A DNA stretch of 64,000 bases from assembly GCA_001792895.1 (NCBI GenBank), contig MARA01000005.1:434001-498000 (forward strand), written 5' to 3'. The notes under the pieces are model-generated. The model saw nothing but the letters and a program-made list of their open reading frames with translations. It did no database searches and was not told the origin of the DNA. Within the stretch, counting starts at the first letter, position 1; each line of letters begins with the position of its first letter. Both the position numbers and the translations under genes were made by a program. This document shows, one piece after another, positions 1 through 9,980 of this stretch. This stretch comes from Lentinus brumalis. Its lineage: Eukaryota > Basidiomycota > Agaricomycetes > Polyporales > Polyporaceae.

Positions 1-300
1 AACCTCCGAAATCGACGGAGGCAGCGTCTCCTTGCGATGCGATGCCGTTGAGGAGCTTGTGCGGCATCCCTCGTACAAGGTCGTACAAATCTTTGCTGGG
101 ACGACGACCCTAAAGGCTCTCAGAATGCACGACCGTGGTGTCGCTCTACAGCCCCGATTTGCACCCCCTGGCTTTGCTACACTGGAATCCTCGGACTGTG
201 AGTCGGCCACGGACAACACGCGACAAGTACTCACATAATCGGCCTTCCGGCGGCGTTTCAATACAAGGACTGTGGAGTTCTCGACCCCTTGCGACCCCAT
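1..300 (-). CDS. Possible partial gene, 3' part cut by the window edge
   Basis: On the minus strand, an ATG at 300 opens a short exon that runs to a GTGAGT donor near position 235. An acceptor CACAG lies near 193. Downstream, a second open stretch close to the window edge (about 1-90) reads like real protein and contains the segment KDLYDLVRGMPHKLLNG. The two stretches are not clearly in one frame, so the splicing is not resolved. No domain is recognised. This may be the start of a gene that continues to the left, or chance open frames; only the codon-like composition near the edge supports it. Confidence 0.2.
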   Translation of the reverse strand, partial: MGSQGVENSTVLVLKRRRKADYVSTCRVLSVADSQSEDSSVAKPGGANRGCRATPRSCILRAFRVVVPAKICTTLYEGCRTSSSTASHRKETLPPSISEV

Positions 301-980
301 CCTCTTCGCGCCACATCGCGCTCGATGGTGAAATCCATCGTCTGGGATATCAGTAAGCCATCTAGTCTGGTTTCACGCCGCCGCCGTTTCCAGGCCGTTA
401 CGGTACGCGGCTAGATGTGCGCTTGACGGGCCATTGGTCGACCGCCGTGCGTAGCATGATTGGATTCGATGCGCCTCCGAAGGACGATACATAACCTTAC
501 ATAACACATGAGCGACTGGCGAGGGCCTCGTCCTGAGTCATCGTGGCCGAAGATGCTTTGAAATGTCTTTTGGTGCGTAGAGGTGTCTGCCCCGACACCC
601 GTCTGAACCCTGCATGATCTACGACTTTGTCAATACGCTGCGGGACTTGAGCATGAGCTCGAACATAAGGATGCGTACCGGTTGAGCTTTTCTTCTTTTG
701 AACTTGCACTGGTGATCGTCGTACGGCATCAGCAGTATGGGAGGGTCGGAGAGTGCGAGCTGAGGACTCACGGTTGCCTCCTCAGCGCCGAGGAGGCAAC
801 CGTGAGTCTGTCTGACACGGACACCCCAACAGAGGCCTTAACACCAGCAGGCGCACGAACTGACAACGTGCAGTAAAAAGGATTAATAGAGATACAGATA
901 GTACAACAATACGTCCATCCAAGCGACACGACGCACAACCACGAAGACAGCTAGCTATCCAACAGCGAGTGCGGGCACAC
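301..980. other. Intergenic, no gene seen
   Basis: Short open frames here have no recognisable motif and no consistent splice sites. The stretch is the 3' flank of the leftward thiolase gene. Its only clear structure is the perfect inverted repeat listed separately. Confidence 0.5.
765..808. repeat. Perfect 19-bp inverted repeat (hairpin)
   Basis: Bases 765-783 are the exact reverse complement of 790-808, with a 6-nt loop (agcgcc). The next pair (764/809) is G opposite T and breaks the match. The structure lies about 175 bp past the thiolase stop codon, in its presumed 3' UTR or just beyond. It could fold in RNA as a strong hairpin, be a 3'-end element, or be a small foldback-element remnant. 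Function is not known. Confidence 0.85.
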
Positions 981-2503
981 CTACTGCTCGCTGACAAAGA
1001 TGGCCGCCATACCCATCCCCGAGCCGATACACATGCTCGTGCAGAAGATCTTGCTTCCCGTCTGCTTCGCAATGTTGAGACCGGTCGCAATTTGCCGTGC
1101 GCCAGCTACGGAGACGTGTCAGCATCACACTCGCCTGATGGAGAACGGGATGAGACGTACTGCAGCCGAGAGGATGGCCGATGGCGATGGCGCCGCCGTT
1201 CAGGTTGACCTTCTCGAAGGGAATGCCGATGTGCTGCACGCTGAAGACAGCCTGGCTCGCGAACGCCTCGTTGATCTCGTAAAAGTCGATGTCGTCCTTC
1301 GTGAGACCGGTCGCCTCGAGCACCTTCGGGATGGCGTATGCAGGGCCGACACCCATGATGCGTGGGGAACGCCGATTGCGGTCGCAGCGACGAACTTGCC
1401 AACGATGGGAAGTCCGAGCTTCTTCGCGACTGACCGACGGGCGAGGACAACAGCAGCGGCACCGTCCGATACTTGCGACGCGTTACCTGTTGGAGAAAGT
1501 CAGAACATGTATCATCCGTCCAGAGGCGTAACATTATAGACATACCTGCGTGCGTAGTGCCATCCTTCGCGAACGCCGGCTTGAGCTTCGCGAGGGACTC
1601 GGCGGTGACGCCGTCCCGGACACCGTCGTCGCGGTCCACGATGATGACGGACTCCTGCTCAGTCTTAGGGTCGACGAACTTCACCTTGAGAGGCACGAGC
1701 TCGTCCTTGAACTTGCCCGCCTTCTGCGCAGCGGCAGCCTTCTGGAAAGACTTGGCCGCGAATTCGTCCTGCACCTGACGGGAGATCTTGAAGTCGGCCG
1801 CGACGTTCTCGGACGTGATACCCATGGGAATGAGACAGTCCTCAGCCTCTTTGCACGAGAGCACCGCTTCTGAAAAGCCGTCGGGCATCGCGCCGCCGCC
1901 ATAGCCGAACGTCATGGACTCAACACCAGCACCTAGGTTGCGCGTGGCATGAGCAAGAGCCCAAGAGCGCATACACGCAACTTACTCACCAATACCGATG
2001 TCAATCTGTCCGCTCAGGATCTCGCCCGCAATCACGTTGACAGCCTGGAGGCCCGACGCGCACTGCCGGTTCGTAGTGCTGATGGGGACGGTGTTGGGGA
2101 TGCCGGCATGGAGAGCAGCCATGCGCGCAGCGGACGCGCCTCCACCGGCGGGGAGGACGTTGCCGACAGTGATGTCGCCAATGGCGGCAGGATCGACGCC
2201 TGCCTTCTTCACGACCGCGCTGAGCACGCCCGAGAGAAGCTCTTCTGGCCGGGTGTCCTTGAAGCCGCCCTTCTTCGCCTGGAGTCGACGCGTCAGCAAC
2301 CCCTCAGACTCGGCATCGCGCGCGCAGGCCACTCTATGCTCTCGCTCCCTCCCGCGCACCCTCCGATGCAATCAGACACGTACCTTAGTGATTGCAGAGC
2401 GAACGGCCGCGACGATGACGATGTCATTGTCGTTCTGCGTGAGCGCGCGCGCCTTGGGCGTAGCAGCGGTGAAGTTTTGGATGCGCTGGGTGAGGGAGGT
2501 CAT
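981..2503 (-). CDS. POT1: 3-ketoacyl-CoA thiolase (peroxisomal type), apparent 1-nt frameshift
   Basis: Acetyl-CoA C-acyltransferase, the last step of fatty-acid beta-oxidation, cleaving 3-ketoacyl-CoA to acetyl-CoA and a shortened acyl-CoA. Five exons: 2384-2503, 1990-2278, 1546-1932, 1161-1486 and 981-1105, all with GT-AG introns of 55-105 nt. The nucleophile cysteine lies in [11 protein letters not shown], the catalytic histidine in AIGHPLGC, and the second active-site cysteine in SMCIGSGMG near the C-terminus. The ATG at 2503 follows a normal fungal context and gives the usual length of about 415 residues. The N-terminus ([11 protein letters not shown]) resembles only a degenerate PTS2, and the C-terminus (VSEQ) has no PTS1. 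Exon 4 does not keep phase: after AIGVP the frame changes at the G-run 1364-1367, and one extra base there would restore [11 protein letters not shown] and all downstream phases. A consensus error is more likely than a broken housekeeping gene. Confidence 0.93.
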
Positions 2504-2987
2504 CGTGGCCGACAGCGAGGAGCGACTAGGAGATGGTGGTCGTGAACGGGGGAGAATAGGGCGAGCAGGAAACTGAGCCAGCCGGCTTTATGGGTGCACT
2601 GTCTCGGTGATGAGGTGAGCGGCCGGTCACCAAGTCGCGCCGGCACATGTGAATATTACCCCGCGCGGGGTAGGCGCTCGTGGTCGTGCACTCAATCACA
2701 CTCGCGGTTTCGCGGCTACTATCCGGGCCAAGTACTTTGTGGCTAATGCGTATTATGGTCATGAGACGAGTCGGAACGGTGTAGATGACAAGATAACAAA
2801 GGGATAGCTAGCGAAACAGATTGTTCGATACATAGCGTGTACGAGTACGTACCAGTGTGAGGGTGTACATATTAAGAGTGATAGGACAGGACAGATGATA
2901 CAGCAACGCATTGAACATAGCAGTCGTAATATGGCAGAAAGCATGCCACAGCATAAAGTCCAAAATCAGAAAGCAAAAAACGCGCAC
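2504..2987 (-). promoter_or_regulatory. Upstream region of the thiolase gene
   Basis: This 484-bp gap separates the thiolase start from the BTB gene stop. It holds a 12-bp perfect palindrome, ccccgcgcgggg, at 2659-2670, about 160 bp upstream of the thiolase ATG. I see no clear TATA box and none of the CCTCGG fatty-acid response boxes known from ascomycetes. Its promoter role is inferred only from position. Confidence 0.35.
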
Positions 2988-4151
2988 TCAAGCCTGGATG
3001 GGCTCCCACTCCATCCGCGTCGACACGGACGTCGACGGCAGACCCTTCGCCTGCAGCCCAAACCACGTCGGGATCTGCTCCCAAGCATCCTGCCGTGCCT
3101 TCGCAACCGCAAGCGAGAAGTCCTCCTTGCACGAAGCGCAGATCTTCAAGCCGCAGTGGCGCGTCCCGTCCGAGAAATCCGTCCGCGAAAGCATCTCGAC
3201 CGCCTGCAAGAGCGAGAACAGCGGGTCCGCGTCCCGCCCCGTCGCGATCCCGCCCACCGCGCGCAGAAGGTTCAGCATGATGAAGTAGTACGACTCGCGG
3301 CAGTAGTGTCCGTTCGCGTGGTGCTGGTTCGCGCAGTTCTCCGAGATGGACCGTCCGGAGAGCTCCTGCTCGATGAACGCGGCGAGGAACCGCTGCCCGT
3401 GCTCGCGCCCGCGGAAGACAGCCTGCAGGTCCGGGAGGTCGAGCCGCACGATGACGGATTTTGGGTCGATGGGGTCGGCGAGGGCGATGGCGCGGCTCCT
3501 CCTGGAGAGCAACGCGGGTACTGTAGTGGCCCGGCAGCGATCTTGCGCGGGCCGTACCGCGAGAGGTCGTACAGCGCTGACGGGAGGATGTTATCGAGTC
3601 CGAGCTCCTGACACAGCTGAACGACGAGGATTGGATGCGGGAATTGCTCGCGAGGACAGTAGCGTGTCCCGGCCGTGACCTGATGCTCGCGGCTGTCCCA
3701 GCCGCCGAGCGTGGTGGGCCAGTCCGCCTCGAGGCGCACCAAGCACCGCAAACGAAGGTGCTCGATGAGGTACTTCGTCGAGAGACGGAGAACAGCCGAC
3801 ACTGCGCAGAAGTCGCCTGAAGTAGGCTTCGTGAAGTACCTGAAGGGAGAGCAAGTGTCAGAACGAGACATGTCAGCCGCATGGAGGAAGCACTCACAAG
3901 CCGTCGTAGAGTGCCCGCAGGAGGTGCAGCACGTCTCCGGGGTCGTCATGTAGCTGGACCCAAGGGCACCCGTCGACCATGTCAGCCACAGGCTGCGGAA
4001 GAGAAAACATGTCGTGAAAGATGTCCGAATGGCGCACGAGCTGGCCTCGGTGCACTTTGAACGCGACGTCTTGAACAAGGAGGATGATGTTGCCGTCAGC
4101 AAACCAGAAGTCCGTCGTCCTGAAGTGCTGCAAGTTCGGATGGGCGGGCAT
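2988..4151 (-). CDS. BTB/POZ domain protein
   Basis: Three exons (3898-4151, 3558-3839, 2988-3501) with introns of 58 and 56 nt join in phase to a 349-residue protein. Residues of roughly 10-120 match a BTB/POZ fold: DGNIILLVQDVAFKVHRGQL followed by HSDIFHDMFSLP, then the short helices around LHLLRALYDG and the KYLIEHLRLRC segment. BTB domains mediate dimerisation and often recruit partners to cullin-3 ligases, but no second domain (Kelch, MATH, zinc finger) is visible, so the partner is unknown. The C-terminal half has paired cysteines (CGLKICASC). Such stand-alone BTB proteins are heavily expanded in Agaricomycetes. The start is chosen by the GCAGCCATGC context and agrees with the beginning of the domain. 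Confidence 0.85.
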
Positions 4152-4479
4152 GGCTGCGTCGGGCTTGAGGCGGGAGGGAGGGAAAGTAAGTAAGAGGGAG
4201 AGAAGGCAGAACAGGGAGAGCGCAAGGCGGGGCGCGCGCCCACTACCCTCCGCCGATCGCAATCGAGGCTGACGTTCGCCGCCAACCTCGGCAACGACTA
4301 AACACCGGGATAAAGATCGAAACGGCGTAGCTACATATACGTAGAAGCGCCTAGGATGAGATGTAATGCGAATACACGAGCGAGACACTAAGGCCAAATA
4401 ATACACAAGTCCAAATCCATGAGAGTATAACGAGATCGTGAGGAGTCGTAACGGAGGCATTATTACAAGACACGCGTAC

Positions 4480-6207
4480 TCAGCGCGAGTTCGTCCCAGT
4501 CCCGGAATGGCGTGACTGTGCATGTGAAGTCGGACGTCCAGGTATCTGTATGCTGACCTGCGGCGAGACTGCCCTGTTGACCTGGTTATGCTGTGTGCCA
4601 TGCGCCGCAGGCGGGGGCGAAGGTATGAGGCCAGGAGGAGGGCCGGCCATCATATACACCGGCACAGCCTGGTGAGCCTCTGGCGACCGCGACATGCCAG
4701 AAGACGACGAGGACGCCGTGCCGCCATGTGCCATCGGCATGGTCATGGGCGACTGGTAGACGTACAGCGGCTGCGGCGGGGCAAAGTAGTAGCTGTACGA
4801 CATCATTTGGTGGCCCTGCCCGTGCGAGGACGCACCAGGCGAAGGGAGGAGGCCGCCTGGGGAGGTCATGTAGCTCGCGGGGGTGCGCCCGTCTGGCTGC
4901 ATCCTCATGCCGCCGGAGCGAATGCTCGCAGATGCTTCACTCCGCGACTGGATGGTGCCGCGGCGAGCAGGCACGGGAGCCGGCGCCAGCAGGTCGATTT
5001 CCTGATGTCCCTTCTGATTCACCCCGGTGTACCACGACCCGTGCGGCTTCGCCTTTCCGATGTGTGCTCTGGGAGACCGTGCGGGGACGTAGTCAAGCGC
5101 CACACGTTCCGACGTCCAGGGGAGGTTCTTCAGCTCGTGAAAGAAGTTCTGCACACGCGCGATGTGCGTGCTGAACGAGTCGTCTGGGGGCGCAAACCGG
5201 ATCGGCGAGTCCATCTTCGCGTAGTCGCTCGCCGGGAGAGGGTCGACAGGCTCGGGGCTGCGGAAGCGGGGACTGCTCGCGATGCTCGCGACGACTGCTT
5301 GGCTTGCATGTGCATGTGAGCCATGTGCGTGTGAGCTGCTGCGTTGCGACGCCCGATGCTGACTCAGGCTGGTCCTCTGCTGGCTGCTTCTGCGAGTGGG
5401 GTCAGCGTAAGATAGTTCCGTGGGCGACTGAGGCGCGGGTCCGGGTGCGGGCATGTGCATGCCCTGGACATAGTGGACGCTCTCCGGGTGGAGAACAGTA
5501 GTGCCCGGATCGTCGTATGCAGGGAGGAAGTGAGACTGGCCAGGAGACATCTCCGTGCCAGGCGCGCCTTTCCGGGTGGCCTTGCGATCGTAGAAGTGGC
5601 TCTTGACGACCGCCTTTGGAAGCTTACGCAGCCCGGCCACGAAGCCGCCGACAAAGTTCTTCGCCCGACCGTGAGGCTTTGGCTCGCGCTCGTCGGCTGA
5701 CAAAGGATAGGCATACGGTTCGTGCTCGGGGAAGACCTGCTCGTGCCCCTGCTCCTGAGGTGGGCCATCATAGCCTCCCCCGTCCGTCCATCTCTCCTCG
5801 TTCGCGCTCGGGCCGATCGACATGGCTTCGACCTCCCCTTGGTCCTCCCATTCCCGTTCGCTCCTGGCTTCGGACATCGGCTGCCCTGAGTACGGTTGGT
5901 ACGGCTCCGGCTCCTCTTCTTGGTCTAGCTCGGAAGGGGTCGGATACGATGGGCGAAAGTCGATGGTACCTGGTCCTCGAGAGGGAGGGGGAGACGGTGC
6001 AGGCAGCGGGCGCGAACTGACCGAGCCTGGTGGATGGGGGGAGAGCATACCGTTCGAGACCCAGCTCGGATTGCTGGCACGGCTGTATCGCGGAGTCCGA
6101 CGAGTACCGGGAGCAGGGTAGCCATTGCTCTGACGGCCGAGTGGCGACTCGGGGTAGAGGCTATTGCGAGGGGCGTTCTCGTACTGACCGTCGTTGTACT
6201 CAGACAT
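4480..6207 (-). CDS. Ser/Pro-rich disordered protein, unknown function
   Basis: A single uninterrupted frame of 576 codons from the ATG at 6207 (MSEYNDGQYE) to the stop at 4480. An in-frame ATG at 6300 is possible, but its extra 31 residues look untranslated. The protein is almost wholly low-complexity, rich in S, P, G, Q and H. Two parts look constrained. Residues about 181-214 form a basic, possibly amphipathic stretch (RAKNFVGGFVAGLRKLPKAV). Residues about 350-405 contain RVQNFFHELKNLPW and KAKPHGSWYTGV, with conserved aromatic residues and a short helix. A membrane-surface or scaffold role could fit, but I recognise no family and infer no function. There is no signal peptide and no membrane span. 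Confidence 0.75.
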   Translation of the reverse strand: MSEYNDGQYENAPRNSLYPESPLGRQSNGYPAPGTRRTPRYSRASNPSWVSNGMLSPHPPGSVSSRPLPAPSPPPSRGPGTIDFRPSYPTPSELDQEEEPEPYQPYSGQPMSEARSEREWEDQGEVEAMSIGPSANEERWTDGGGYDGPPQEQGHEQVFPEHEPYAYPLSADEREPKPHGRAKNFVGGFVAGLRKLPKAVVKSHFYDRKATRKGAPGTEMSPGQSHFLPAYDDPGTTVLHPESVHYVQGMHMPAPGPAPQSPTELSYADPTRRSSQQRTSLSQHRASQRSSSHAHGSHAHASQAVVASIASSPRFRSPEPVDPLPASDYAKMDSPIRFAPPDDSFSTHIARVQNFFHELKNLPWTSERVALDYVPARSPRAHIGKAKPHGSWYTGVNQKGHQEIDLLAPAPVPARRGTIQSRSEASASIRSGGMRMQPDGRTPASYMTSPGGLLPSPGASSHGQGHQMMSYSYYFAPPQPLYVYQSPMTMPMAHGGTASSSSSGMSRSPEAHQAVPVYMMAGPPPGLIPSPPPAAHGTQHNQVNRAVSPQVSIQIPGRPTSHAQSRHSGTGTNSR

Positions 6208-6523
6208 GTCGAGAGAGACTTCCTGGTGGTTTGCAAAGAACGTGCGAGCAAAGCAGACTTCAAGAAGGCATACGCAGCGCCAGCTCCGCAAGGATACCAC
6301 GAGGCATGTATTTCCGGAGTACTTTGCGGATGGAATCGCAGAAACGTCCGGCTGAAAGACCGAGAGACGTTCAGAAGGCTGCTAATGAGCAGACATGACC
6401 GTGAACCTTGTGATGAGGATGGGGGGGAAGGGGAATGGTGGTGGTGGTGGTGGTGGTATGCTTGAAAGATCCAAGTAATCAAGACGTAACAAAACAGAAC
6501 TTGACTACTTCCATGTGGGAAGG

Positions 6524-6528
6524 AAAAA
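6524..6528 (-). terminator. RNA polymerase III terminator of tRNA-Pro
   Basis: Five A on the plus strand give TTTTT on the transcribed minus strand, one base past the tRNA 3' end. This is the usual Pol III stop. Confidence 0.8.
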
Positions 6529-6529
6529 G

Positions 6530-6626
6530 GGCCCAACCGGGAATTGAACCCGGGACCTCGCGCAATTTGTGGTCGTAAGACCGGGAAACTCCCGAAGCGC
6601 GAATCATACTACTAGACCATTGGGCC
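6530..6626 (-). tRNA. tRNA-Pro (anticodon CGG) with an intron
   Basis: The minus strand folds as a tRNA. It has a 7-bp acceptor GGCCCAA/TTGGGCC, a D-arm with TGGTCTAGTAGTA, and a T-arm GGTCCCGGGTTCAATTCCCGG that includes the B box. The anticodon stem GCGC/GCGC encloses the loop TTCGGG, giving anticodon CGG. The 97-bp gene contains an intron of about 25 nt directly after the base 3' of the anticodon, the standard position for fungal nuclear tRNA introns. The intron carries CCCGG, which can pair with the anticodon, as expected for recognition by the splicing endonuclease. Confidence 0.93.
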
Positions 6627-7176
6627 ATGTAAACCCGTGCTTATTGCAATATACATTGCTACTATCAATGACATAATATTTGTCGGACACTCTGACAATC
6701 CTCCGAGTCCTCCGAGTCCTCCAACTTGCCTCCAACTTCCAACTAACCTCCATCAAACCCCACTATGTAACCTCAAGTTCAGCTCAAAAGAGCACTGGGC
6801 GGCCATCCCGATATGTAGTTGAATATAGGCATAGACGCACGGTGCACTAAGCCACTGCCAGCAGATGTACCAGTACGCGACGTGCAGTACTATGTAGTGC
6901 AAATCGTCGATGTCAGCTAAATCTCAAGGATGTGTTGTACGAATCATTTCAACTCAAGACTTCCACACAGGTGCGTATGATACCCACATTTTTTCAGCGA
7001 CGTCCTGAAGCAAAACTCAGCATATCATCAGCAACTACTACAGTCTCTCTGACTAGATTGCTGCGCGAAGTATTGATACAAAGATAGATATACAGTCCAT
7101 GACGACTCCATGATAACTATGCTACGGGCACTCTCTGCGGAGAGATATCGCGCAACGCACTGCGCATGCGGATACT
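6627..7176. other. Intergenic, no gene seen
   Basis: AT-richer spacer between the tRNA and the paralogue array. It has a short run of tccgagtcc repeats near 6700-6722 and nothing else I can support. Confidence 0.5.
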
Positions 7177-8064
7177 TCACGACTGCCGAGACAAGAACAG
7201 TGCGAGCTGGTTGTCCAGCTCGGGCAAGTTGAAGACAAGGTCCACCTGGGCCTCGTATATGTCCACCCGGATCGTCTCGCCTGGGACCCAGCCTGTCTCC
7301 TCAGTCTGTCCGACCCAGAACAGGGACTGCAAGCGCAACGTGGAGAAGTCGATGTTCGCAGCGTGCCAGGGCCCGCTGGTATATTCTTCCCAATCGTGTA
7401 TTTTAGCCTCGTTCTGACGACAGATCTCAGTATCGCAGCAATGTTCATGCAATGGGATCGGACGGCTGTACCTCCAGAAATTTCTTGTACGCCGTTGCGA
7501 CCGCTTTGGCAATCGAGCCGAACGTCGTGTCATGCGAGATACGTTGGTTCATTTGCCACTTCGCCCCAGGCCACTGCACGGCATCCGAAGTGAGTCAGTA
7601 ACCATCGTGCGAGGCATCGAGACAATGAAAACGATTGCACTCACCCTCAGCCGCAACCAGAAGTCCTGCAGAGGAGCGTTGACCTTATCCGTCCACTGTA
7701 TCGGTACGCCGCGCGGTGCCGACTGTGGCACATTGGGATCCCAGAGCAGGATCTCCTTCATTGACACACCTTTCGGACTGAAGAACACCGGCAGAGACGG
7801 GACGAACCAGTCCTCGAAGGGAAGGCCATCCCCGAGTTGCATGGGAAGGTGCCCTCGGAACACCTCGTCCTCGAAGGCGTAGTTCTTGCCCAGCCCAATA
7901 CTCTCCCAGTCGAACGGGGGCCTCGAGTCGTCGCTGCGATGCACCCACTCGATGGGCGAGACCTTGCTCCGAGGCTTGGGGACGTGAAGGGTCGTGAGGG
8001 TGATCCCAGAGCGGGTGATGATGCGCCTGTTTGGCGCGGTGGTTTGCACAGAGCTGGCAGGCAT
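7177..8064 (-). CDS. Tandem paralogue A, three-exon hypothetical protein
   Basis: Exons 7645-8064, 7472-7573 and 7177-7413 (introns 71 and 58 nt) join to 252 residues with no break. The family is not recognised. Its signature is shared with the two copies to the right: GVSMKEILLWDPNVPQSA in exon 1; a conserved tryptophan pair around the first junction (DFWLRLR, then WPGAKW); SIAKAVATAYKKFLE in exon 2; and a C-terminal beta-rich exon with WEEY, WHAANIDFSTLRLQ and a V-I-E-A-Q-V-D pattern. There is no signal peptide and no membrane span. A TATAAAA box lies 66 nt upstream of the ATG. It is the only intact copy of the three. Confidence 0.8.
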
Positions 8065-8128
8065 GTTCGAGAAGAGCGAAGAGAAGCGCAGGTGCGAGGT
8101 GAGTCTTCATGTCTCCGCAGAGCCCACA

Positions 8129-8135
8129 TTTTATA
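8129..8135 (-). promoter_or_regulatory. TATA box of paralogue A
   Basis: The minus strand reads TATAAAA, ending about 66 nt before the ATG at 8064. Position and sequence fit a core promoter. Confidence 0.55.
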
Positions 8136-8619
8136 GGACGACGCAGGACGAGCCTTTGTCCGAGTGCCGTGGCGGTGTTCCGGGCCAAGCGATACGTGAG
8201 TTCAGAGGGTGTCCCAAAATGCGCTATGCAATGCCACAAAAGCGCACAAAAGCATGCTGCGAAAGGAGACGTCGGTCCAGCTTGGACAATAACGGCTTTT
8301 CCCTTTGACATGGCTCCGGCTCCGCCACCCCCGTGGGCCACCTTGTAGCTCCAAACCCTTATTGATACTGTGCCACGCAGGCGTCGGCCAAAGCGTGCTC
8401 CACACGTCGGACCTTCGGCGGGTAGCCGCACCACCGACGCGGCTGCACGCAGTGATTGAGGAGCTTGTACCGTCCCCGAGATTGGCACGAGGAACGTATT
8501 GGTCCACGCTCCAGTAAGCACCCAACAATCAGAACGAAATTGAATAGTTGTACAACAGGAGGAAGAACGCGAAGGTATAGTATACATAATGACACAAGAC
8601 CACCCGCTCCGACATAACT

Positions 8620-9599
8620 TCACTTGACGGGCTCAAAAGATTCCCAGAACAGATCCGGCAGCTCGACCGGCCGAAGGACATCATGCACCTCCGCCCTATA
8701 TTTGGGCACATTGTCATCGTCGATCCGTTGTATGGAGACGAGATGCATGGTCCTCAAGTTGAGCACGCTCGCGTCCCATTCCTCCTGGAAGGTGCGCGGA
8801 GGGAAACCACCGGGGTACGAGATACGCCACGGCGACTCCTCATCCGAGCCGCCCCAATGCCACGTCGCTGCATTCTGCGCACGCGGGGGGGAGGGGGGGG
8901 GAGCCAAACCACAAGATGAGTCCAGTCGAGGCAGACGCAAGAACAACCACCGCGCTCACCGACATATAATATCTGTACGCCTCTGCGATCTGCATGGCCA
9001 CGTCGTAGCGCGTCGTCAGCACGGTGTTCGGCACGTTGCCCGTATACCGGATAAGCGTGCTCGGGGTACAAATCTTGCAATACGCAGGCCACTGTGGGGT
9101 CCGTGGTCAGACACTCGTTCTGATGAGAACCCACAAGAGGCACTCAGCCCGCGCGCACGAACGTATATGTTGATCCAGAAATTCACCGGGCACGGGCGGT
9201 GGAACGCCGAACCCATCTTGGCCCGGACGTAGTCCTGACTGCATGTGAGCAGCTCCCCCATCGAGATGCCGCGTCCGTCGTCGGTGAACTGCACACTCGT
9301 TATCGGTCCCTTCCGGGGGTCGAGGGTCTCCCGCGGCGGGGGCGGTGGCACAGGCACGCGCACCCGGGCGACCTCCTCGGGAAGGTGAACATGGGCTTGC
9401 GGCTCCGGGGCAGACTGTCCAGGACGTCCTGGGGGTCCTGGAATGTGGCGGCGAACGCTTCTGACCAGCGCATCGTGGTGGGAAGGGAAGGCGGCAGAGT
9501 GAGACAGGTTGAGGTCCGAGGACGGCTTGTACTAGTACTACGCACGGGCCTTTGTGAGCCACCGAATGGGTCTTGTTGTGTGCCACCCATCATAATCAT
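8620..9599 (-). CDS. Tandem paralogue B, apparent 1-nt frameshift
   Basis: Exons 9163-9599, 8960-9091 and 8620-8874 align with paralogue A at both splice junctions. GISMGELL matches the exon-1 signature, FWINIY|WPAYCK the first junction, and DVAMQIAEAYRYYM exon 2. Exon 3 has WHWGG, then FQEEWDASVLNLRTMHLV. In exon 1 the frame changes at the G-run 9379-9381 (KPMFTFP, then EEVARVRVPV); one more base there would make the whole 274-codon frame consistent. The first intron starts GTTCGT, an uncommon but GT-type donor. The ATG at 9599 is the best start but is not proven. Function is unknown. Confidence 0.65.
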
Positions 9600-9980
9600 G
9601 TTGTGACCACTTTCCTGTTCAGGACTTGGTATGTGCGCATGGGTGCACGAGCCCGACGTTAGGAGGGTGAAACCCATAGGACCTGGAACGGCGCGAGCGG
9701 GGCAGCGAGCACGCGCCGACCACTGCTGTGAGAGGCGCCTGCAGGGAGAAGGCGACCTACACGAGTGCTCAGTAGGATTAGGGGTGATGCCACAAAAAGC
9801 AGGCTCCCACCATGTGAGCAGAGGTAGAAGAGCGATCCATTAGGTGCAGTCCATGGACACGATGAGTATAAGTAAAGGTAAGAGGGCATGTACGAGTACG
9901 TTGCAGCGGTATGCGGGGTAACGCACAACCGAATGGTGGTTTTGCGGACAGCATCACAGTGCCGGGGTTCCATACGCTGG

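Noticed and set aside
765..808. Reading the hairpin as a bacterial-type intrinsic terminator
   Set aside because: The window is clearly eukaryotic nuclear DNA and no T-run follows the stem.
1000..1539. Plus-strand open frame of 179 codons
   Set aside because: Exact antisense shadow of the thiolase exons; the frame stays open only because of GC-rich codon use on the other strand.
4588..5319. Plus-strand frame of 243 codons
   Set aside because: Antisense to the disordered protein at 4480-6207; no motif and no splice support.
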